A DNA stretch of 64,000 nucleotides from Hygrophila difformis (GCA_030278955.1 JAOANR010000008.1:39906779-39970778); one strand, 5' to 3'. Shown: positions 33,687-45,594, counted from the stretch's first letter. Notes: generated by a model not told the origin, from the sequence alone. Program-made: numbers and translations.

Positions 33687-36327
33687 TGTAACACCCCGGT
33701 TTTTGGTCACCCAGGTCGGGATGTCACCGCCACACCTCCCTAGCAAGACACGGTTTCTCCGAGCTTGCTAAAGAGATGCAAGGCTATGGTTTTTCAGAAT
33801 TTAAACATTCAAACAGCCCGTTTATATATAATTTAAAAATAGTACATTAAAGTTGCAGCGGAAAAGAATATTTACATAAGTATAATGCAGCGGAATTTAA
33901 ATACAGCCAACACGGCCAGAATACGGGTTAAACAGGCCCGTTCATGCAATTTCTAGTCTAACGTATCATTTACAAATAAAGCATTTCCCCAAAATTCCCA
34001 TGAATGCATATGATGATGCATATTCTTCCGCTCTGAAAGAAACATGAAAAAAAAAAACGGTTTTGGTCAGCACTACGTGCTGAGTAAGTTAACACATACA
34101 AGATTATGAGGTTTCAAAGCCTTTATTTAAATTTAATGAAAACATGTGCTTAATAATTCATATAATCGCATAATTTAGAAATAGGGATTCATAAGATCAT
34201 CAATATAGCTTCCAACGTAATTAAATAAGTTGCCATAATTTAAAAACACAATTTAATACGGATTTAGGTTTGGAATTCTCATAAACTTCTCGGTTCATAT
34301 CTTTTAGAGATCACCACCGCTAGGGCTCTTATGTCCGCCAGCCTTACGCCTGGGCTCTTATGTCCACAGGTATCATGGTCGATCTTCTAATTAGAGTTAA
34401 TCCGTCCGCTAGCCATACGATCACTGTTTCGCTAGGGCTCTTACGTCAACCTAGACATACACTTGGGCTCTTATGTCCCAAGCCGCAGAGAACATTGACA
34501 GTATCTAGCTTAGTCATAACCCGCAATATTTTAATCTTCTCGTTTCATGTATCGTATGTCAAAGTATTTCTATTCGTTTCAACCTCAAAGGCTAATTCCA
34601 CCGTTTCAACAAGATTTCAAAATTTCGTTCGGTAAATCACAGTTTACTCTAAAATTCGTTAAAAATCAGATTTAATTTCAAAAATTCCAAAACTTCAGGA
34701 CTGACTCCAAAGCGTCGAGATCTACAACTTTCGTGTTTTAACTTTTTCAATCCGAGATACCTAAACAGGTCAAAAACACTAATTTTCACAGAAGTATTGT
34801 TCTGTCCGAATTTCATATAACTCAGTTTAAAGATTTCGAATTCTACCATAGCAATTCAACTCCAAATTTAATGAAATTTTACAGAGATCATCTTAAGACA
34901 ATTATCTACAACTTTCATGTTTGGCTAAAGATCTAATTCGGCCTAGAACCCTAGTCAAAAACGTCAACAAGTTCGAATCTATGTTCTGTCAAGAACTTCA
35001 AGATCTAAGTTTCAGCAGTTCGGTTTGGGGTGGATTTCGTATATCAAATCATCACGAAAATTTCTGAAATTTTACGGAGGTGTTCTTAACATATAGATCT
35101 ACAACTCTTATGTTCAACGCCAAGCCTAGATCGGTCTAGATCTAAGGTAGAAATCACCAACAAGTTCGAATAAAGAATCTATCATCGTTTCAAGATTTAA
35201 ATCTAAAGCAGGCTCGTTTACGATCGGTTTCGCATATCAAAACACGATGAAAAATTATGAAATTTTTACACAACCTAGATCAGAGTCTTAGGAACGTTTT
35301 TCGTGTTTTAAGTTTTCCCGTTTGAGGTCGTTTAAAGGTTCGGAAAAATTAGACAAAACTGTTGCACCGTTAGAAATCACATGTTGACAGATTCACGAAA
35401 GATTTGATTAAGTTTCTAGATTCAAATATTTTAACTACTCCCAAAACCGTGTAAGCGTTAACTTACAGATTGTTGAGCGTCCGGGATCGTTGATTCGGAG
35501 GCGTGGCTTCCAGTCCACCGTTTATCTCCTTGATTCGTCGGGTTCTTCGTTCTCGATCCGGATCGGGGGTTTAGAATAGGAAGAGATCGAATTAGGATTC
35601 GTTTTGAATCAAGAACAGGAAAAAGAATGGACAAGAATGGTTCGTATCTTACCCCGACAATCGAAGGCTCCCAATTTTCGTCCAAGTCAGTCCCGTTGTT
35701 CGGTTTTGTGCCTCCGACGCCTTCCGGATCTAGGGTTTCGAATGTATGGAAGGTTGTAGGGTTTCGTAAAGGTATACGGAGCTCCTAGAAGGTCTTATTT
35801 ATAGATATCTAAGACCTAGGGCGTCCAAAATCTGACCCCAAGGGTCTTGGGTCGAGATATGTTCAACCGAAAGTCGAAAAATCCGCGTTCGGGCGAGAGA
35901 TTCACGCAACACCCAAATCTGTCATGTGGCGCGGTCTTGGCGCGGTAAACCCCTTGGAGCGCGCGGCGACCGCGCCGTCCTGGCCTGGACTTCGGTCTGG
36001 GCCGGGTCGTGCGATCCGTCGGGCGTTTCCCCCTCTCTTTCGGACTTCTATCCCTCTATGTTCCCGGATTCGGATTTCTGGGGTATCTTCGGGCTCCCAT
36101 TTCCTATCTTAATTTTATTCGGACCTAAATTTATGTTTAGACTCGAGTTATTGAGTCTATCGGTGTCGGGTCCCCGTGTAACCATTTATTCGATTAAATT
36201 ATCTTCGGCTTCCCGGGTTCTCGGAATTTTGTTTCCTTTTTAATTTAAATTCCATTTCTCATTTCCTCTACATTTATTTCTTTATTTATTATATTTATTT
36301 TATGTTGGAAAATTCTCGGGTATTACA
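33687..36327 (-). repeat. 5' LTR of nested element 3
   Basis: Nearly identical to 28657-31295. It holds the hairpin array at 34319-34482 and the minus-strand TATA box. ORFs in it (for example a 75-codon frame at 35458-35685) are duplicated only because LTRs are duplicated. Confidence 0.95.
34319..34482 (-). repeat. Array of four constant-loop hairpins in the nested LTR
   Basis: Units at 34319-34342, 34349-34370, 34432-34454 and 34462-34482 share GGGCTCTTATGTC (one has ACGTC) and have different, self-complementary arms: CCTG/CAGG, CTAG/CTAG, CTTGG/CCAAG and, weaker, GCT/AGC. They sit about 630-800 bases from the primer end of the LTR, like the array at 6570-6786. Confidence 0.75.
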
Positions 36328-36332
36328 ATAAG

Positions 36333-37637
36333 ACCGAGTACGTCCCCTTGGGGAGCACCGGTTTTGTTTGTCAAGAAGAAAGACGGAGGGCTACGCCTTT
36401 GCATAGATTACCGAGGACTAAACCAAGTGACCATTAAGAATAAATACCCCCTACCGAGAATAGAGGATCTGTTTGATCAACTGAAGGGAGCTTCAGTATT
36501 CTCGAAGATCGATTTGCGATCTGGGTATCATCAATTGAGGATTGCCGAGAAGGACATTCCAAAGACGGCGTTTCGAACACGATATGGCCATTACGAGTTC
36601 ACAGTGTTATCCTTCGGGTTAACAAATGCTCCGGCCATGTTCATGAATCTCATGAACAACGTGTTCCGAGAATTGTTAGACCAGTGTGTCGTAGTGTTCA
36701 TCGACGACATCCTGATCTACTCGAAGAGCGAGGAGGAGCATGCAAAGCACTTACATCAAGTGTTGGAGACCTTGCGAAGAAATCAGCTATACGGCAAGCT
36801 GTCGAAATGTGACTTCTGGCTGAAAGAAGTGGCATTTGTCGGACACATAGTATCCGCTGATGGAGTATCAGTGGATCCGGCAAAGGTCTCTGCCGTAACT
36901 GAATGGGCAACTCCGAAAAGTCCAACGGAAATAAGGAGTTTCCTTGGATTAGCCGGATATTACAGACGATTTGTAAAGGACTTTTCAAGGATTGCACGTC
37001 CTTTGACCCAGCTACTTAAGAAAGGAGCAAAATACGAGTGGACCGAAGCATGTGAGACATCGTTTCAAGAGCTGAAGAAACGACTCACAACCACACCCGT
37101 ATTAACATTACCATCAGAGAATGGTGACTTCGAAGTATATAGCGATGCTTCGAAGGAAGGTTTAGGTTGTGTTTTGATGCAAGACTCGAGAGTCGTAGCC
37201 TATGCATCACGCCAACTAAAACCTCACGAGGAAAATTATCCGACACATGACCTGGAGTTGGCAGCGGTCGTTTTCGCTCTAAAGATATGGAGACATTATC
37301 TTTATGGGCGGAAGTGTCGAATGTTCACCGACCACAAGAGCTTGAAATATATATTCACTCAGAAGGAGTTGAATTTGAGACAGCGAAGGTGGTTGGAACT
37401 CATTAAAGACTACGATTTAGAGATAGCATACCACGAGGGGAAGGCGAATGTGGTAGCCGATGCCCTAAGTCGGAAAACCCAACACGTGACAAACTCGTTG
37501 GTAATTCCGCCGGCATTGTACATGGATTTGGCAAGATTGGAGTTAGAACTTGTGCACCCTGGCACAGTGAGAGAAACGGTCAATGCCATGGTCGTAGAAA
37601 CTCCAATATTAGACGAGATTCGACTCGCTCAAACCGG
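36333..37637 (+). CDS. Reverse transcriptase-RNase H part of element 2 pol
   Basis: It continues the frame broken at 28656. It opens with [19 protein letters not shown], has [11 protein letters not shown] and the FIDDILIYS catalytic motif, then [10 protein letters not shown]. RNase H follows with [10 protein letters not shown], the E of [10 protein letters not shown], and [10 protein letters not shown]. It then slips frame by one base near 37637, after which the direct reading hits a stop at 37728. RT copies the RNA template and RNase H removes it. Confidence 0.9.
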
Positions 37638-37639
37638 GC

Positions 37640-39064
37640 GACCCGAAACTCGAGAAGATAAAAGGGTATATTGCCGAAGGAAAGGCAATAGGATTTGCTG
37701 TCCACGAGGATGGAAGCATCCGTTTTAAAGGTAGATGGTGTGTGCCTCTTAAATGTGCCGAGTTGAAGCGAAGGTTGATGGAGGAAGGGCACAACACGCC
37801 GTACTCCGTACATCCCGGAGGTGACAAGCTATACAAAGATCTGAAGAAGATCTATTGGTGGCCGGGAATGAAGAAGGAATTGGCGAATTTCGTAGCGAGA
37901 TGTCTCACCTGCCAAAAGGTTAAGGCAGTGCGACATAAACCCTTAGGATTGATGCAACCACTAGAGATTCCAAGTTGGAAGTGGGATAGCATCTCAATGG
38001 ACTTTGTCTCGGGATTACCCCGATCACCTAAAGGCCTGAACAAGATTTGGGTGATTGTGGATAGGCTAACGAAGACAGCCATATTTATCCCAATGAAAGA
38101 CACGTGGACTATGGACCAATTGGCCCGAGCCTACATTGATAACGTGGTACGACGACATGGAGTACCAAACGATATCATTTCCGATAGAGACAGTAGATTT
38201 GTCTCTCATTTCTGGACGGAGTTACAAAAAGCTCTCGGTACTCAAATCAAAATGAGCACCGCATTCCACCCGATGACGGATGGACAAACCGAAAGAACAA
38301 TCCAAACACTAGAAGACATGCTGAGAGCATGCGTATTGGAATTCAAAGGAAATTGGGAATCTCATTTACCCTTGATTGAGTTTTCCTATAATAATAGTTA
38401 CCATGCGAGTATTGGCATGGCACCTTTCGAGGCATTGTATGGACGAAAGTGCCGAAGCCCTTTGAGCTGGGAAGAAAACGATAAGTCCGTGGTAGTGGGA
38501 CCACAACTTATCGAAGACATGGTTCAACAAATCAAAGTGATCCAAGGGAAGATGAAAGCCGCACAAGACCGTCAAAAGAGTTATGCCGACGTGAGACGAC
38601 GAGACCTAGAATTTCAAGTGGGAGATAGGGTCATGCTAAAGATATCACCCATGAAGGGGGTGATGCGCTTTGGCAAACGAGGGAAGTTAAGTCCGCGATA
38701 CATAGGACCTTACGAAATTCTAGAACGAGTCGGAACTCTAGCCTACCGATTGGCTCTACCGCTACACTTAGATCGAGTTCATAATGTCTTCCATGTCTCG
38801 CAACTAAAGAAGTATGTGCCGGACCCGACACATGTACTTCAACCGGAGATAATTGAGCTCGATGAAGATTTGACTTACGAAGAAGTCCCAGTGCGTATTC
38901 TCGATACTAAGGAACGAGTAACGAGGAACAAAACCATCAAAATGATCAAGGTTCTTTGGTCAAACCACGAAAGTGAGACCGCAACTTGGGAAGTAGAATC
39001 CGATATGAGGGAACGATACCCGACATTGTTCCAAACCGATACCGACACAGTTATGGGGACATAA
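37640..39064 (+). CDS. Integrase and chromodomain-like tail of element 2 pol
   Basis: After the one-base shift the frame runs open to the TAA at 39062-39064. It includes the HHCC zinc finger (ending CLTCQKVK) and the DDE core ([26 protein letters not shown]). The GPY-type region ([15 protein letters not shown]) and the chromodomain-like tail ([13 protein letters not shown]....[18 protein letters not shown]) follow. Integrase joins the cDNA to the genome; the tail may steer it to heterochromatin, as known for chromoviruses. This copy serves as the local reference for the deletion in element 1. Confidence 0.9.
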   Translation, partial: DPKLEKIKGYIAEGKAIGFAVHEDGSIRFKGRWCVPLKCAELKRRLMEEGHNTPYSVHPGGDKLYKDLKKIYWWPGMKKELANFVARCLTCQKVKAVRHKPLGLMQPLEIPSWKWDSISMDFVSGLPRSPKGLNKIWVIVDRLTKTAIFIPMKDTWTMDQLARAYIDNVVRRHGVPNDIISDRDSRFVSHFWTELQKALGTQIKMSTAFHPMTDGQTERTIQTLEDMLRACVLEFKGNWESHLPLIEFSYNNSYHASIGMAPFEALYGRKCRSPLSWEENDKSVVVGPQLIEDMVQQIKVIQGKMKAAQDRQKSYADVRRRDLEFQVGDRVMLKISPMKGVMRFGKRGKLSPRYIGPYEILERVGTLAYRLALPLHLDRVHNVFHVSQLKKYVPDPTHVLQPEIIELDEDLTYEEVPVRILDTKERVTRNKTIKMIKVLWSNHESETATWEVESDMRERYPTLFQTDTDTVMGT

Positions 39065-39068
39065 CTGC
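39049..39068. other. Inverted repeat overlapping the pol stop, element 2
   Basis: CAGTTATGGGGACATAACTG; the TAA stop is within the right arm. Confidence 0.85.
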
Positions 39069-39293
39069 AATCTTAAGGGGGAGAGGATGTCATACCCCCT
39101 AATTTTTCGTGCATTTTTGTAAACTTTTGAACTACGTTATGGCTTGATCCCTTTACCGGGTACGTAGGCAGCTTAGAAGTTTTAATTCTAAGTTCAGTCA
39201 CAACATAATAAAACAAACACAAGACCTTAGCACGAGACGAGAAAAGCCGAAACACAACTTCGAGGACGAAGTTGGTTCTTAAGGAGGGTAGAC
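39069..39293 (+). other. Relic LTR edge and polypurine tract of element 2
   Basis: A purine run AAGGGGGAGAGGA followed by TGTCATACCCCC looks like an older polypurine tract and LTR start. About 200 bases later the working polypurine tract AAGGAGGGTAGAC abuts the present LTR at 39294. The intervening GAACTACGTTATGGCTTGAT block is homologous to sequence that lies inside the LTR of element 1 (about 200-245). Confidence 0.65.
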
Positions 39294-41895
39294 TGTAATA
39301 CCCGAGAATTTTCCAACATAAAATAAAACAATAATTAAATAAATAAATAATAAATAAAATGAATACTATAAATAAATAAACCAATCCAGCAAATAAAAGA
39401 AATAAATAAAGATAGGGAAATGAGAAATGAGACTTTTACTTAAAAAGGAAGTAAAGGAATTTAATTAAACAAAAGGATGGATAAATGGAACACCAAAACC
39501 CGACACTAATGAACTCGAGTATTCGAGTCCAAAACATCCAATTAGACTGAGAATAAAATTAGAGAGAAAGTAAGAACCCGAATATACCCCGGGAATCGGA
39601 ATTCGGGAGCATAGAGGGATAGAAACCCGAAAGAGAGGCGGAAAAGCACGACGGATCGCACGACCCGCCCGGACCGAAGTCCAGGCGAAGTCGGCGCGGT
39701 GGCCGCGCGGTGGAGGGGGATTAGCGCGCCACGACCGCGCCACCCCACAGATTCGTTTGTTGCGTGAATCTCTCGCCCGAACGCGGATTTTTCGACTTTC
39801 GGTTGAACATCTCTCGACTCCAGACTTCTAGGTCGGTTGTGGACGCCCTAGGAATTAAGAATTCTATAAATAAGCCCCTTGGGAGCCCCAAACAAGTTTA
39901 CCAAAACCCTACAACATTCTATACGTTCGAAACCCTAAATCCGGAGTCGTCGGAGGCACGAAACCAAGACGAACGCTGTTGGACGAGTTTCTCTACAGAT
40001 CTCCATAGTCGTGGTAAGTCTCGGTCCAATCTTTATTCAATAAACGATTCGAAAACGAATCCTAATCATCTCCTTTTTCTTTCTACACCCCCGTATCGAA
40101 TCTAGATCGTAGAACCCGACGAACGGAGAGGAGAAACGGTGATCTGGAAGCCACGCCTCCGAATTGGACATTCCCGACGTTCATAGACACTGTAAGTTAA
40201 CCTTACATGGTTTTGGGAGATTTTAAAACATTCGAAACCTAAAAGATTCAACAAGAACCATAAATCTGTCCACTTTTGTTTTTCTACCGACGCAACAGAT
40301 TTGGTGAATTTTTCCGACCTTTAAAACGAACTCAAACGGAAAAACTTAAAACATGAAAAACGTTCCTAAGACTTAGACCTAGCTACTGTAAAAGTTTGAG
40401 AATTTTTGGAGCTGATTTGATATGTGAAAACCCGTTGAAACCGAACTGTTTAATTCTAGATCTCGAAATCTTGGACAGAACTTAGGAATGATCTTGATCT
40501 CGTTTTTGACATAGGATCTAGGCTGTTTTAGATCTTTGGCCGAACATGAAAGTTGTAGATAAATGTCTTAAGATGATCCCTGTCAAATTTCATTAAATTT
40601 GGAGTTGAATTGATATGGTAGAAATTGAAATCTTTGATCTGTGGTGTATTAAACTCGGACAGATTTCTTCTTATGTGAAAATTGGCGTTTTTGACCTACT
40701 TAGGTATCTCGGATTGAAAAAGTTAAAACACGAAAGTTGTAGATCTTGATGTTTCCGAGTCAGATATGAAATTTTGGAATTTTTGGAATTAAATCTGAGT
40801 TTAGACGAATTTTGGAGTAAACTGTCATTTACCGAAACGAAATTGTGAAATCTTGTTGAAACATGGAATTAACCTTTAGGGTTGAAATGAATTGAGATAT
40901 TGTTTCTAAATTTATACAATGGAAGGCAGATTTTAAAAACTAAATCCCCTTACAAACTTGATAAATTAAAATTAGGGGTGAGTGCTCTGCAGGGTGCCCC
41001 CTAACGATTCACTTCGTGCCGTAATGGACGATGGTGACCCCGCGCGCTATACTTGAAATGTGATATTGCCAAAACGGCGAAACTTAGAGCCTACACTCTC
41101 GTGAATATCCGTATGGGTTTCCCGAGGCTCCGGAGTGGTACTGGGTATGGCTGATACGGCTGCGGCCGCCGGGCTACCGGCTAAACTTGTTGACATCGCG
41201 ATTTCTATCGTGAAACTTGAAATACCGAATCGGGAATGTAATGGGGATTCTAAATTAAATTAAACTAGATTAAATGATATTGTTGTCAAATTAAATTATT
41301 TAAATGCTTTATTTAAATTATGGCTATTATCTTGAACCATGTGATATGTGTTATTAAATAGAGCCTGAGATAGATTGTGCTATATGATATGGATTATATG
41401 AAATCAAATATTACGTTATTATCATGCTTTTGTTAAATTATTAAAGTTATGGCTTTTAAACCCTACGATCATGCATGTGTTAACTTACTCAGCAATTTTG
41501 CTGATCAAAACCATTTTTATTCCTTTCTTTACAGAATATGTGGAATGAGCATGTGTGAGCACGAATCATGCATGGGATTTTGGGAACTTTTATTTTGCTT
41601 TTAAATTTCGTATGTAGACTACATTATGAACGGGCCTGTTTAACCCGTGTTTTGGCCATGTCGGCCCTTTTTATATTTTCCGCTGCGATACTGTACTAAA
41701 CTAAATATTTCCGCTGCGCTATGCTATTATTATTTTCGAATTATATTGTATGGGCTATTTTGAATGCTTTAAGTGTTTTTAAATACTGCAATACCTAGCC
41801 TTGCATCTCTTTAGTAAGCTCGGAGAAACCGTGTCTTACTAGGGAGATGTGGCGGTGACATCCCGACCTGGGTGACCAAAAACCGGGGTGTTACA
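39294..41895 (+). repeat. 3' LTR of element 2
   Basis: About 99.6% identical by eye to 23048-25648, with TATA box at 39865-39872. It ends TGTTACA followed by the target duplication gcaat. Confidence 0.95.
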
Positions 41896-43496
41896 GCAAT
41901 AAAGAAAGCGATAAAGAAAGCATTTAAAATCCTATCACTCGGAAGTTTTAAAAGCGTTACCCTAGTAGTATAAGAGAGCCCCCAGTCAGGATGACCGGAT
42001 GTGGATAAAAAATTCCCGGTTCTCGTTGAACCGCTCGCAATGTTCACTTCCTCCCGGGTGGTTATGAGATACAAACTATTGAAACGAACTAATGAATTAG
42101 TTCGTTCCGGATGCACTCACTCGGGACTCGAAAATAGGCTTTGCCAGTGGAAGATAGTAGTTGAAAGAATAATCAACCCCATCTTAGAAGATAACCAAGG
42201 CCCGAGTGTTGTTCCTCTAGTATTGCCTATCACACCGTATCTGAATCCAAGTGGATTCAGACTCAGTGCGATATTCAACATCAGATTTCCAACATACAAC
42301 AATTTTGGAAAATAATAAATTTGAAAACCATTCCCTAAACATGTACTAGACTCTCAATAAGAACACAGATCCTTTCAGTCTAGATGAGACCTAATCGCTG
42401 ACTCTGCTTCTAATTTCCCAAAATCAATCCCCGGTAGAATATGAATTAGTCTTAACTGAGGAATTTATCCCTTACTTAGATCCGGAGTTTATAAATGAAT
42501 TTTTTTGTCGGAAATTTAATACGAAATATCTGATTTAAAACAACAAGACTTCTATGTCCAATGGAAGGATCCCAAAATATTTAGAATACAATATTTTACA
42601 TAATATTAGCATGCATAAAGGTATAATGAAATGTAAATTAATCAACCCAAATAATGGTGGGTTTAGACAGAATGAGAGACACAGAAGTGGAGTAGCCGGA
42701 GGTGAGAAGAATTTTGGCTAAAGAGATGACAAAATGATTAAGATTAATCGGATTGCACTTATCTGTGGTCCAATTCATTAATCATTAAGGTGGAATGATT
42801 TTAGATGGCAGAAAACCCTATCATGGCAGTGTCGCTACCAGGTAGGTTCCCATTATCTGTGAAATCAGATGAAAACCTACATGTTTCTTTTCCATAACAA
42901 TCATCAGATAATTTTGACAGAAATCAACTGATTTTAATTACAGATTGGAAATCAGGTTTGAAATTAAAGATAAAGAAAATAAAACTATATCCGGATAGGA
43001 GTCAGCTGAGCAGCTATTATAATCCCGGATAGACGAACCGCCAAGGCTTCCGCCGACCACTACCCGGACCATGCAAAATAGCAACTAGTAATTAATATTC
43101 AGACTACGAGCTAATTTATCCGTGAGGGAATATCCGCCAACATTAGTCTGTAATATTTCTTACTAGTCGTTTCACACAACACGAAAAAGGCCAAAATAGA
43201 ATAACAGAAAATCATCTTGTATGAGAGACATTGGTTTCTCATGCAAGGTTATGGAATTAAATCCATAATTAATTCTTTAAATAATCCTTCACACCATAAT
43301 TAATTACAGTCCGGATTATCCGCTTAAGGCATTAATATTTTGTTTATAGAATATTATTTTAATGAAAATTGAACAAAGGTCCTTTAATCACAATAATTAT
43401 TGATCTTAATTATTGCTAATCATGATCTTTAATTAATGACTTAAGGATTCAATTAATTATGTGAGAAAATGGAGAAACATAAAATTTGGCAATAGA

Positions 43497-44285
43497 GTGC
43501 CATGCACGTCGCAAGACAGATGTTACATCGTGAACCTAGGTTCACGACGTGAGGCTTGCGACGTTAGGGGTGGGAAATGGAAGGAAATTTGATTTTGTGA
43601 AATTAGGGTTTTCACGTCGCTAGATAGAACTCACGTCGCAAGACTAGGTCTTGCGACGTGGGTCTAGCGACGTGGGTATAGAAATTAGAACATTTGGAAT
43701 TTAAAAAGGATGGGAGCCCCGTCGTGAGACCATAAGTTCCGTCGCAAGCCTAGGCTTGCGACGTGGGTCTTGTGACGGGTGATGTTCAAATATTTTTCTA
43801 AGGCAACGCCTTCACTCACATTGCTAGACATGAAAAGTACGTCGTGAACCATGGGTTCACGACGTGAGTCTAGCGACGTGGGTGCATTTTTCTGAAAATT
43901 AAGTGTTGGTTCCACGTTGCTAGACTACAAAGTACGTCCTGAACCATGGGTTCACGACGGGTTCACGACGTGGAGTCTTGCGACGTAGGTTTTTAAAATA
44001 TTTTCTAAGGCATAATTTTCATGTCGCAAGACTGAAAATTGAGTCGTGAACCTTGGGTTAACGACGGGATGCCTTGCGACATGAGCCTTTATGAATTTAA
44101 ACAGAGTTTGGTCCCACGTCGCTAGACATGAAAGTGTGTCGTGAACCTTGGGTTCACGACGGGATTTCTTGTGACGTGGGGTTTTCAAAAATGGACAAGT
44201 GTTCTGGGACACCCACGTCGCAAGACTACCCTCACGTCGCAAGACGTGGTCTCGTGAGGTGAGGCGGTTAGCGACGTTAGTGTGT
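43497..44285. repeat. Nested inverted-repeat array B1 (ACGTCGCAAGAC type)
   Basis: Eight units of about 100 bp. Each has an outer pair of arms and an inner pair of arms. Example at 43613: CACGTCGCTAGA, CACGTCGCAAGAC, GTCTTGCGACGTG, TCTAGCGACGTG. The suffix (GCAAGAC, GCTAGAC, GTGAACC, GTGAGAC) changes from unit to unit, usually in both arms of a pair. Confidence 0.9.
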
Positions 44286-44898
44286 CCAGAGCATGCGTCT
44301 GGTACAGTAGCATGCAAAATGTGTGATTTCTACCCTATTTCAGATTCAAAACCTATTCTAACATATGGAAATGCATACAAAAATTAAATCTACCTAGAAA
44401 ATGCTTGAAATAAATAAATCTACCTACAAACATCATATTTAAATAAAGCAAAAATCTAAACTAGGGTTTCCATCACTCATGATGCATGAACAGTCAACAG
44501 AAACAAGTTATAAAATGGATCAGAATGACCAAATGGTCAAAATAAATCAAAATAAACAGAAAGCATTTAATATCCATGGGTTTTAAGACCCATTTCATGA
44601 TTTTGGGACACCTTTCAAGATTAACTTCCCATTTATAGAAATGGGTTTGATAATGCCATTAACTTGGTTATTTCAAACCCTAATCAAAGAGTTTAAAATA
44701 AGAAAACAAGGTAGAAGGTGGCTACCTATCCTACTGAATTGAAGAACAAACATGAAACTAAAATTAATCTGAACTAATCTATGGACGAAATTTAAATAAT
44801 ACAAAAAAATAAAACTAAACTATCTACCTAAGCAAAAGCTCTCCAATGTTGTCTTCAGGTATGAATTTTCTAACCCTTGACATCTTGGGGTCACCATC

Positions 44899-44906
44899 TA
44901 TTTATA
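44899..44906 (-). promoter_or_regulatory. TATA box in LTR-like copy B
   Basis: TATAAATA on the minus strand, about 50 bp from array B2. The position corresponds to 18532-18539 in copy A. Confidence 0.5.
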
Positions 44907-44949
44907 GAGGTGAAACTCTAGGCCCATGGGCCTTGAATCTGAGGCCCAC

Positions 44950-45310
44950 GCATGTCGTAGAATTCACACACGTCGCAAGCCTTCCCTGCATGTCGCGAAA
45001 CCACGCGGTATGTCGCGAGACTCGGCTGCACGTCGCAAGCCTTCACGCCCCGTCGTGAGACTCTGGGCCACTTCGCAAGACTGGGGTTAGCTACGTGGAT
45101 CTTCATTGCTTCAGTTGACTTCTCTTCGTAAGACTCGTGCCTCCCGTCACAAGACCAACCCACGTCGAGAGACATGGGTTCGCGACGTGGTCATTAGCTA
45201 GCGACGGGGTCTTCAGTACTTCCTTTTTCTTCATTGTGCTTCTGCATCGCAAGACACTCCCACGTCGCTAGACTATGTCTCACGACGGGGATGTTGTCTC
45301 GCGACGGGGT
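44950..45310. repeat. Inverted-word array B2 (ACGTCGCAAGAC type)
   Basis: More degenerate copies of the same words (CACGTCGCAAGCC, CCGTCGTGAGAC, GGTTCGCGACGTGG and others) on the upstream side of the TATA box. Confidence 0.8.
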
Positions 45311-45594
45311 GTTCTGGACTTGGTTTTCCATATGGTGAAATCTTGAAGATATTAGAGGGAGATTGGAAGGCTCTATAGAAGGTGTTCTTGACATACTACA
45401 AAAGAAATGAAATTTTGTCTTGATCAATGGAAAAAGAAAATAATATAGTATACCTTATTTATACAAAAATGATCTTTTAAAAGAAAATACTACTATCAAA
45501 ACTAATATAGCATTAATTTAATAACATTCTAAAAACATAATAAAAAAATTCTCATGTTGAGGATTGTAGTAGAAATAGAATCTCGTACGATCAA

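Larger units (their letters stand above)
28657..36327 (-). mobile_element. Nested gag-only Tekay-type element 3 (non-autonomous)
   Basis: LTRs are 28657-31295 and 33687-36327 (2639 and 2641 bp), with the target duplication ataag at 28652-28656 and 36328-36332. The internal region is only 2391 bp. It holds a primer site (33672-33683), a MITE, an intact gag ORF and the pre-polypurine region, but no protease, RT or integrase. The LTRs differ by only about four substitutions and a 2-base indel by eye, so this is a recent insertion. It must have moved using proteins from another element. Confidence 0.95.
23048..41895 (+). mobile_element. Ty3/gypsy Tekay-type element 2, carrying a nested element
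   Basis: LTRs are at 23048-25648 and 39294-41895 (2601 and 2602 bp). The 5-bp target duplication gcaat lies at 23043-23047 and 41896-41900. Internal order is primer site, leader repeat, small coiled-coil ORF, gag-protease, RT-RNase H-integrase and polypurine tract. About 10 substitutions and one indel were counted by eye between the LTRs. A gag-only relative inserted at 28657-36327. Single-base frameshifts near 27585 (gag) and 37637 (pol) disable this copy. Confidence 0.96.
41901..45400 (-). repeat. Athila-like LTR, copy B, continued after the insertion
   Basis: This continues 22112-23047. Non-coding, with homology to 16501-17000 at about 42673-43170. It then has array B1, an A-rich middle, a minus-strand TATA box at 44899-44906 and array B2. 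The outer (U3) edge could not be fixed by eye and lies somewhere near 45310-45500. Confidence 0.55.

Noticed and set aside
35458..35685. 75-codon ORF repeated at 30426-30653
   Set aside because: Both copies lie in the two LTRs of the same young element, so identity reflects LTR duplication and not protein conservation.
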